Shown here in pieces: positions 58,701-64,000 of a stretch of DNA of 64,000 bases. Source of the DNA: Symbiodinium natans (Eukaryota > Sar > Dinophyceae > Suessiales > Symbiodiniaceae); assembly GCA_905221605.1 (NCBI GenBank), contig CAJNDS010002236.1, positions 372,001-436,000 of the forward strand, read 5' to 3'. How positions within the stretch are numbered: position 1 is the stretch's first letter; each line of letters begins with the position of its first letter. The notes beneath the pieces were generated by a model, which made no database searches, had not been told where the DNA came from, and saw nothing but the letters and a program-made list of their open reading frames with translations. The position numbers and the translations under genes were made by a program.

Positions 58701-61700
58701 ATATCCAGACAGGTCCGCGAGCTTGCGGAAGGCCTCCATCGGGTTCCGCGGGCCCATCATCCCACTCAAGGCCAGTGCGGTGAAGATCTGCACCACGACG
58801 TCCAGAGTCATCCACGTCATGCGCCCCTCTTTGCCCGCCACGAAGAAGAGGGTACCACAAAAGCCAAGCACGGGACCAAGAATGACGAGAAGGGCATTGA
58901 GGTACAAGAAACACGCCGTGGACCTCAGGGCCTCATCACCGTGCGCCGCCACTATCGCCCCGGTTGCAGCATGGCAGAGTGCCCCACACTGGCTGAACAA
59001 AGTGGTCCAGCAGCAAAAGAAGCTGAAGAGCAGCAGAGAGAAGGCCGGGTAGCCAATGTCAGCGGCCCCAATCGTTCTTGTCCCATTGCCGAAATCTCCG
59101 AAGGGTATCTTAAAAGAGATCATCACCAGAGCCATGAGCAAGGAGCCACAACCAGCCGCAGCCAGCATGTGACAAAACATGGCCATCAACCGCCACCCCA
59201 AAGCTTGCAACTTGAGATTGGTCATATGTACCTGCAGTACATTGCAAATGATCTCCCAAGGCAGAATTGAGAACACGGGCCACGACTTTCGAAAGCCTGT
59301 CATACTTTCATCATAGAAAAACACCGCAAGCAAAAGGACTGTACGGCGGCTCCAGATATGCAACTGTGACTTCGTAGAAAAGCGGTCTTCCCGGTAAAGG
59401 AACACCGCCACGCCCAGTCCGGTCACGATGGGCCTCAGAACCGCGCTGAATGTCCTCCTTCGACTCGACAAGCCCAGGGCCCCAAGATTCGCCGCGATGC
59501 GCCCCAGGGTGTAGAGGACCAGGGCCAAGGCCTTCAGCATCTTCAACTCCGCAATCTGCCGCGCATCCGTCTGAAGCTCCTTGTCCAGCTCCTCGAGCTC
59601 CACGGCCAGCGTGGACCTCCGGCGCTGGGAGCGCCGCCCGGCCGCAGCCGCTGAGCCCCTGCTGGCTGCCTGGCTGCCACCAAACCAGAGGGGGAGCTCC
59701 AGGGCCCCCTGCGGCTCCCCGGCCATGGCCCAAGGGGGGCTTGACTTGAAGCGTTGTGAGCTGAATTATGGGTGCAAGACATGAAGCTCCGTAGGCCCCA
59801 AAAAACCAAGAGGCCTGTCCGTTGCAGGAGTTTGAAGAGGAGCTGTGCTCAAGAGCTTCTTTCAGGAATGGCTCGTGGTTGAGGGTCGCTAAACCCTAAA
59901 CCCTAAACCCTAAACCCTAAACCTTAGAACGTGTTGAAATTTGGTTTAGAGCTTTGGGTTGGGGATTCAGGGCTTTTTTGGGGGACTCAGGGTTCAAGGT
60001 TCTTGCAATCATGGAAACGCTACACCCATCTCAACACCGAGAGAATAGGCTGCAGGATGATAGAACAACGCTTGGGGCTTGGGGGTTGAGAGCTTCGGGG
60101 TTTAGGGTTTCGGGTTTAGGGTTTAGGGTTTAGGGTTTAGGGGTTTATTTAGGGCTTTAGGGCCTCGGTATTTAAGGCTTAGGGGTTTAGGGGTTTAAAG
60201 TCTAGAGGTTTACGGGTTTAGGGGAGCTTATAACTTCAACCCCCCCTCACAGGACTCTGATCACAATGCACACGCTCCCGAAGGTTGAGGGCCTTACAGG
60301 AATCTGATTGTAGAGGGATCTCCTCATTTAGGATCCCTTACCGGGATTCGGGGCTTAGGGTTTAGGGTTTAGGGATTGGGGTTTAGGGTTTAGGGTTTAG
60401 GGTTTAGGGTTTAGGGTTCTTAGGGATTTAAAATTTTAGATGTCAACACATGAAATCCACATCGACCTGCTAATCTCCTGGGATTGAGGGTTTGGGTGTT
60501 TGGGGCAAGGGGGTGAGCTTGTGTCAGTAGAAACAGAACCCTGAAGCCTCACAACGCATGACATGGGGGGTGTTCAGGGGCTTGGGAATTTAGTGGGATG
60601 TGGGGTTCATGGTTTGGGTTTGGAGTTCAGGGTTTAAGGCTTTAGGGTTTAAGGGTTTGGGGTTTCAGGGTTTGGGGTTGATGGTTTTAAGGTTGGGGTT
60701 CTAGTGGACCCCGCTGGGATGCATCTGACCGACCTCCGAAAGTCCTTGACAGCAAACGCCGCGGCCACTGCCAATGTCCTGCACCACCAGGTGCTCTAAG
60801 AAGGTTTGAGGCTTCGGGTTGGGGTCTTAGGTACTTTAAGGTTTTTGGCAGAAAGGCTTGAGAGTTCGGCTTGGGGGGCTAAGCTAATACATGCAGTTCG
60901 ATGATGCAGCCTCTAGGCCGCAAACCCTCAGGCCATGACTTCTGTTGTTGCTGCGATTAGCTCTTGTTTCGATGATAAACATAGCCATATTCATGCTTAG
61001 TAGGTTACTATCATCCTGTCCTTCAGGTCCAACTTCGGGTGGCGCTCAGACCCAGCAAGCAGGTCGCTCAGCTCCTGGCGTTGTTCGGGGGCCAGATTCA
61101 GAGTTCAGGGCTTAGGGCTCTCAAGCGCACACAGCAGAAGGGCACAACCCCTAAAGGAGGGGAAACAAACGGGCACAAAGTTGGGGGCACTTCGGTGCAC
61201 CTAGGGCTTCTAGGCAACCTCTGCAGATTTGCATTGCACAACGTCACGCCCAAAGAGCTGTTGCCCCTTTGGGGTTCGAAACAAAAGGATAGGGACCAGA
61301 CGTCACCCTGAACAGAGTGGGCTTACAGGGGTACGGAGAAATGTACCCACCAGCGCCCGCGTGCGATCTGCCTCGTTGTAGATTTCCAGGTAGGACACCG
61401 TCACAGTGCTCTCCGTGAACTCGGGATGCGCCTTGCGCAGGTTCAGGCTTTTGGGGCTTTGGCCGTCTGAACCGAAGGTAGAGCAACGAAGATATGGGAA
61501 GATGCTCAAGAGGCCCATGCTTGAACTGTTTCAACAGCACCACCACCCTTGTGCTCACGAACCTCACGCCTGAAGCATGGGAAGCCTGAGGCAACACCCC
61601 TGGAAGAAAACCCGAAACCCTAAACCCTAAACCCTAACTCTCCAGAAGTCGCTCTGCCATGTGTGCCATGTATGGCATGTCTGTCCAGCACGACACGAAG

Positions 61701-61740
61701 TACTATTAAGCATATTCATAACATTCATGATATTAATAGC

Positions 61741-61786
<46 letters not shown>

Positions 61787-61836
61787 GTAATATAATAGTA
61801 ATATAATATAATAATATAGTAATATAATAATATAAT

Positions 61837-61867
<31 letters not shown>

Positions 61868-63388
61868 TAGCAATAATCACAATAATAATAAGAATAATAA
61901 TAAGAAGAAGAAGAAGAATAGCAATAAGAATATTTTTTAAGAAGAAAAGGTTAATAAGATGAACAATATTCATAATAGGAATGGTTTGAGTCGCATCAAG
62001 GCCGCTACGAGGGCTTCAAGCACAGCAGCGGCAGTGCGAGGCACTAAGCCACGTCCTCTTGGGTGTTTTTTTGTGGACTGTAGGGTTTAGGGTTTAGGGT
62101 TTAGGGCTTAGGGCTTAGGGCTTAGGGCTTAGGGCTTAGGGCTTAGGGCTTAGGGTTTAGGGTTTAAGTTGGGGTTTCGGGTTTAGGGTTGAGGGTACTG
62201 AGAACTGCAGGCCCAAACTCTTCGCACATCTGAAAAACTACCAGACACCTTCGCTGGCGCCATGCAAACTTACAAGTAGTGTGAGGCACATAAGTTCACC
62301 GACCCCCACCCCCGAAACACAGCTCCGTGCATGAAGCTTAACTAGAGCCTGCACCCCCGAACCCTTACCCCTCTCAACCCTTCCGATCACCGAAGCCCGG
62401 CACTGAGGTCCTTCCGCTGAGTCCAACTGTCCCTCCATCCTGGCCACGTTGGGACTTCTTGGGGCTTTTGGGTGGCCTGCTGGCCTTCAGGAGGGCGCCA
62501 ACCTTGGGGGGGGCTCTTGGAAGAACTGGGTTTTTGAGACTGGCCATCCATCTCACGGCTTAGCTACAGGGATCTGTCCCTGGAAGCAAGCGTGGCACGG
62601 GTACGTGTACCTCAGAAGGACAAAAGCAGCGCTTGAGCTGGCCACAAGGGTCGCAAAGCTGGAGCAACTGAGGTTTGTGCGTTTTTCCTGTACCCGTCTG
62701 CCCATACGCAAAGGCTGTCGTCTCGTACCCTGCCAGCACCTGACAAAGCCAGTGGACCAAACCTCTTTTTGCCCTAAACTTCCCAAACCCTCTTGCAGTC
62801 ACCCCGGCCTGGCCAACCAGAGGTTGCAAAGTGGCCCGAAAGACATCTTCTTGGCTGCTGAAGGACGTGAGGACGTCATCAAAGTGGAAGGTTGATCTCA
62901 CCTCACAGATCAGGACCCACTGAATCAAGGGCAAAGCACGAAGAGCCACTCCCCCTCAGCCACACAGTAAATCCGGCCCCTTCACGGCCTGGCGGGTGCC
63001 ACCGGCGAGGATGCGCACCTGAGCAGCACAGCGATGCAAGCAAGAAGTTTGATTGGGCTGTTAGCCTCGGGTTTAGGCCTTGGAATCCACCAAACCCGGA
63101 GGAGTGATGGGGAACCCAGAAACCCTGACCCAAAACCAGGTACTCGAACACTCTCCATCTTTGAGCCCACTGCAACGGCAACTTCCTTGCGTTCGGTGGA
63201 AGCCGTGGCTGCAGGTGTGGCCCCTGCCTGCATAGGATTCTGTCCCGGAGCCAACGAGTTCTTAGGGGGTCTGAGGACTTGGCGTTCCATGACCGTATTG
63301 AAAAACATCGTCTTGCTTGCCCTGCCTTTTTCTCGCGGTCGTTCATGGGCCGAATGCGGCAGACCACTCGCACGTTGGTCACAGGAAT
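45753..63388 (-). CDS. Kinesin motor protein, probably kinesin-5 (BimC/Eg5) type
   Basis: A plus-end microtubule motor; kinesin-5 members slide spindle microtubules. At least 20 short exons on the minus strand give the motor in order: VRVVCRIRPMNDRE (63388), FHFDDVLTSFSSQEDVF (62.88 kb), AFAYGQTGTGKTH (P-loop, 62.72), MEGQLDSAEG (62.43), RGLVPRTAAAV (62.03), STVTVSYLEIYNE (61.42), LSDLLAGSERHPKLDLKD (61.07), QDIGSGRGVCCQGLSEV (to 60730), NARSSRSHSIF (switch I, from 57470), GGELENQ (57.27), KLHLVDLAGSE (switch II, 57.05), RRSINQSLLTLGRVITAL (56.43), GRVPYRDSKL (56004-55970), TRLLQDALGG (from 51983), VEETISALSYAEQAAGIKNR (51.46), VASSLLRTATV (51.26). A coiled-coil stalk follows: DWAELEMK, YLSQELEEAQ and exons to 45753 (TGA). 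Two other genes lie in introns 60729-57471 and 55969-51984. Tail exons after 49.6 kb are less certain. Confidence 0.85.
46190..46500 (-). CDS. Candidate kinesin tail exons
   Basis: Minus-strand open segments RWDSITQVQTKCVEAM (about 46500-46440) and DEDKMIQTANDASASIEEAA (about 46260-46195). Helical and charged, in line with the coiled-coil tail. The bases between are homopolymer-rich (T and G runs near 46260-46315) and probably intronic. Confidence 0.45.
47080..48095 (-). CDS. Long coiled-coil exon, probable kinesin tail
   Basis: From 48095 about 270 codons of Ala/Glu/Leu/Ser-rich heptad-like sequence (SEQHSLDLEQRIAVAKEQH, ALQELSANAKESLVHGAQDA, SLSDSAKRTSAALAKASEAV) run to about 47290. After what looks like an intron, RVAEHWSHTSSHLADVWEPL continues near 47210-47085. 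This is the expected stalk/tail of the kinesin whose motor lies upstream. No other motor or coil gene is nearby. The plus-strand frame of 301 codons opposite it is a shadow. Confidence 0.7.
48443..48612. repeat. Telomere-like array in kinesin intron
   Basis: CCCTAAA with CCTAAATC and CCTGAAC variants on the plus strand, in the intron after the candidate exon at 48640-48735. Confidence 0.9.
48640..49025 (-). CDS. Two candidate coiled-coil exons of the kinesin stalk
   Basis: About 49025-48915: SCQEEAERAARAEARMEALS, then MRAEGND. About 48735-48645: KKFEKHEALAEDLRKARLKA, then KDRA. The intron between contains a short TTTAGGG stretch (48745-48770) just before the acceptor. The charged helical pattern fits the stalk. 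Confidence 0.5.
49383..49480. repeat. Telomere-like array in kinesin intron
   Basis: About ten TTTAGGG heptads then TTTGGGG. Here the C-rich transcript strand lies on the donor side of the exon near 49490-49560, an exception to the usual polarity. Confidence 0.9.
49690..49770. repeat. GAT trinucleotide microsatellite
   Basis: (GAT)n with GGT/GAC interruptions. Intronic; the poly-Asp and poly-His frames are by-products. Confidence 0.95.
50003..50262. repeat. Opposed telomere-like arrays within one kinesin intron
   Basis: TTTAGGG at 50003-50068 and CCCTAAA at 50145-50262. In transcript sense the G-rich array follows the donor near 50280 and the C-rich array comes later, so the two can pair. 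Confidence 0.9.
50640..50960. repeat. Telomere-like arrays flanking a stalk exon
   Basis: Degenerate CCCTAAA/CCCTTGAA at 50640-50780 and TTTAGGG at 50875-50960, with the exon ending DWAELEMK between them (about 50875-50815). Confidence 0.85.
51545..51875. repeat. TGTAGGG array and opposed degenerate heptads
   Basis: About ten copies of TGTAGGG at 51552-51625, then TTTAGGG to 51670. Degenerate CCCTAAA at 51728-51875. They sit at opposite ends of the same kinesin intron. Confidence 0.9.
52040..52190. repeat. Telomere-like array between TMPK-like spacing of kinesin exon and ABC gene
   Basis: TTTAGGG and variants on the plus strand, between the kinesin exon starting at 51983 and the ABC stop at 52468. 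In transcript sense it is C-rich and upstream of the kinesin acceptor. Confidence 0.9.
52468..55764 (-). CDS. TPR-ABC ATPase fusion, nested in a kinesin intron
   Basis: Start ATG 55762-55764 (MEEGSADAF) is chosen because TPR helices begin at once; 29 upstream codons are also open. Residues 1-165 are about three TPRs (HRARGNELMSKGDYADATD, RRDFEAALDLDPENGEA). An ABC nucleotide-binding domain follows: VLLSCENIGFAYNRGEP, Walker A GMNASGKST, then an unusual segment with two hydrophobic stretches (GLFAVLAVLGLAVAVALG and WVGAALILLALGMAGACAYL), VLYLSSES, IGETLP (54.57 kb), YNQETGAAVGCPEDGG (54231-54136), signature ELSGGQ (54.02), Walker B VVLICDELLGGLD (53.83), LNISVLYISTELHQL (53.25), LHIVADDFAFLHEGSICEFG (52.97), and a last exon ending DLNADWLALARSG (TAG 52468-52470). 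Only one NBD is seen. The transported substrate, or whether it transports at all, is unknown. Introns in the 3' half are packed with heptads. Confidence 0.8.
52822..53165. repeat. Telomere-like arrays flanking an ABC exon
   Basis: CCCTAAA at 52822-52912, starting within the donor region (GTGAGGGTTTAGGG in transcript sense), and an eight-base variant CCCTAAAA/CCCCTAAA at 53030-53165 on the other side of the exon. Confidence 0.95.
53300..53535. repeat. Telomere-like array in ABC intron
   Basis: About 20 TTTAGGG heptads, then GTGTAG-containing variants. C-rich in the transcript, before the acceptor of the exon with LNISVLYISTELHQL. Confidence 0.95.
56085..56270. repeat. Short imperfect tandem repeats in kinesin intron
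   Basis: GGGCTCAA repeats at 56065-56140 and four copies of AGGGCAGCTC at 56235-56270. Confidence 0.85.
57948..59726 (-). CDS. 592-residue multi-pass membrane protein, intronless, nested in a kinesin intron
   Basis: One uninterrupted frame from MAGEPQGALELPLWFGG to FLAGG. The N-terminal 75 residues are Ala/Arg/Glu-rich and helical (LAVELEELDKELQTDARQI). Six to seven hydrophobic segments follow between residues about 65 and 335, including LKALALVLYTLGRIAANLGAL, RPIVTGLGVAVFLY, MFCHMLAAAGCGSLLMALVM, FSLLLFSFFCCWTTLF, LNALLVILGPVLGFCGTLFF and VVVQIFTALALSGMM. The C-terminal 250 residues are soluble, with several Cys (FECSKRIAF, CSLACVF, GKCWCHS) and a helical end (WQKELADALRRARELCELND). I do not recognise the family. 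It is the longest intact frame here and has no introns, unlike its host. That could indicate retroposition, but I found no spliced-leader relic upstream. It lies within kinesin intron 60729-57471 on the same strand. Confidence 0.85.
   Translation of the reverse strand: MAGEPQGALELPLWFGGSQAASRGSAAAAGRRSQRRRSTLAVELEELDKELQTDARQIAELKMLKALALVLYTLGRIAANLGALGLSSRRRTFSAVLRPIVTGLGVAVFLYREDRFSTKSQLHIWSRRTVLLLAVFFYDESMTGFRKSWPVFSILPWEIICNVLQVHMTNLKLQALGWRLMAMFCHMLAAAGCGSLLMALVMISFKIPFGDFGNGTRTIGAADIGYPAFSLLLFSFFCCWTTLFSQCGALCHAATGAIVAAHGDEALRSTACFLYLNALLVILGPVLGFCGTLFFVAGKEGRMTWMTLDVVVQIFTALALSGMMGPRNPMEAFRKLADLSGYGFECSKRIAFPGHINEQAAKCIVSFPGVYNALWDKAVKHVRADSVSEDDACSLACVFLTDVDSGLGQHSINPDTPGKCWCHSIYGHVRASAYLRVVEVEPSQSDSSETRMMLAHEKADAHAMGQLVLIKNEQSDFEWQKELADALRRARELCELNDGRAPWGCQWFEVWKRNVDQAVDLKQELHVFYFQGRRGQGKLSWDQLCDAAAQKKARRDSGLGASQTAEVAYLMKMGIMFREHDVQDFLSFLAGG
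59888..60700. repeat. Mixed telomere-like arrays, no exon seen
   Basis: CCCTAAA at 59888-59930, TTTAGGG at 60095-60150 and 60355-60420, degenerate G-rich heptads elsewhere. This is the 5' part of the kinesin intron upstream of the nested gene, and presumably holds its 5' flank. Confidence 0.7.
61738..61925. repeat. AAT/AATAT microsatellite
   Basis: About 190 bp of AAT repeats with TAATA and AGAAG variants, in a kinesin intron. Confidence 0.97.
62080..62190. repeat. TTTAGGG and GCTTAGG arrays
   Basis: TTTAGGG at 62082-62105, then about seven GCTTAGG copies, then TTTAGGG. The same GCTTAGG variant forms a separate array at 45314-45400. Confidence 0.95.
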
Positions 63389-63499
63389 CTGCGTGGCAGA
63401 TTGAAGACGGCTTAATGTTCAGGAGGCATGGAGGTTTAAGAGGTCTGGATGGTAGGGATTCATGCCCCAGCACAATGTACACCCCAAGAAATCCCGAGC

Positions 63500-63575
63500 A
63501 CTTCCCGGCGTCCTCGCCATTGCTGGCTCCTGTGGGCGTGGCTGGGCGGCTGCGGGCTTGCCTGGTGAAGCACAT
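63500..63575 (-). CDS. Candidate first exon of the kinesin
   Basis: An ATG at 63573-63575 opens MCFTRQARSRPATPTGASNG, then EDAG. A basic, Pro/Thr-rich leader of this kind before the VRVVCRIRP strand would suit a kinesin-5 N-terminus. The splice to the exon starting at 63388 is not proven. Confidence 0.35.
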
Positions 63576-63599
63576 CTTCAGAACGTCTTGCACGCGCTT

Positions 63600-64000
63600 C
63601 ACACGGGTCACAAGCGCGAAGCCGTAGAATTTTTGAAGACCGAAAAACACGCACAGCATCTTGCAACAAGCAGGCGTTTCCTTCGGCATGCCGTCCCACG
63701 GCTGTCCGGGCCGCACTCGGGGTCATACATCCTTTCTACAAGGAGGGCAGCTCCTTTCGTAGTATCTTCGACTTCTGGTCCCTAACAGCTGCAGACAAGT
63801 GTGTCGGCACCTCCAACCCAAAAGGTCTCCACACAAAAATGTCCATGTGTATCAATGTGTTTCAGAATGCTGCAGAAGCTTTCGGGGGCAGTTTACACAA
63901 ACTCAGAGGCGAAATCCTCTGCCAAGGCCAGGCATGCCGACCAAGCGCCTAGCCAACGAAGAAACCTTGCATGGAGAGCCGTCTACGAAACAAACCACCT
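63600..64000. other. No supported gene
   Basis: Unique sequence. The minus frame stays open to 63716 without motif. Nothing recognisable between 63720 and the window end. Confidence 0.3.

Noticed and set aside
57987-59270. 427-codon plus-strand frame
   Set aside because: Antisense to the 592-codon membrane protein frame, and without membrane or domain pattern of its own.
59734-59840. Spliced-leader relic upstream of the intronless membrane gene
   Set aside because: A stretch with TTTTTTGGGGCCTACGG on the minus strand only loosely resembles the dinoflagellate leader, so I do not call it.

Overview
The window reads as nuclear DNA of a dinoflagellate, most likely of the Symbiodiniaceae/Suessiales type. 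I infer this from five things. (1) Every gene I can support lies on the minus strand, as in dinoflagellate one-directional gene clusters. (2) Reconstructed introns often start with GC rather than GT. In the thymidylate kinase copy at 42.2-43.5 kb, six of eight donors are GC, and joining the exons keeps one frame to the stop. (3) Heptads of the TTTAGGG/CCCTAAA type are scattered through introns and spacers. (4) A short foldback element at 40.05-40.16 kb resembles mobile elements I recall from Symbiodiniaceae. (5) There is a TIR-like gene of a type I recall from dinoflagellates. The species is not determined.

Layout, left to right. 1-9.4 kb: isolated short exons of one or more unrecognised minus-strand genes among telomere-like arrays, ending in a pure TTGAGGG array. 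9.4-17.7 kb: a tandem segmental duplication carrying two copies of an unrecognised four-exon gene. 18.1-19.8 kb: thymidylate kinase copy 1. 20-23 kb: repeats with a few exon-like pieces. 23.6-24.6 kb: a TIR-like gene. 25.9-27.6 kb: foldback repeats, a G-tract repeat field and an octamer satellite. 28.8-32.5 kb: a second tandem duplication of about 2.1 kb, then three copies of a 187-bp satellite. 34.6-38.9 kb: a kelch-repeat gene with roughly one repeat per exon group. 40.7-41.3 kb: a dispersed copy of the 21.8-22.4 kb element. 42.2-43.5 kb: thymidylate kinase copy 2. 45.75-63.4 kb: a long, highly split kinesin gene, probably kinesin-5.

Two complete same-strand genes sit inside kinesin introns. 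One is a 592-residue multi-pass membrane protein at 57.95-59.73 kb. The other is a multi-exon TPR-ABC ATPase at 52.47-55.76 kb. Splicing the kinesin across each block restores frame; for the second it regenerates the conserved motor sequence SKLTRLLQDALGG.

The gene set is housekeeping (dTMP supply, spindle motor) plus unrecognised families, and no shared pathway is evident. The most unusual feature is the intron-resident telomere-like heptads. In most gene-anchored introns the transcript carries TTTAGGG-like repeats after the donor and CCCTAAA-like repeats before the acceptor. The arrays can be present in one paralogue and absent from the other.
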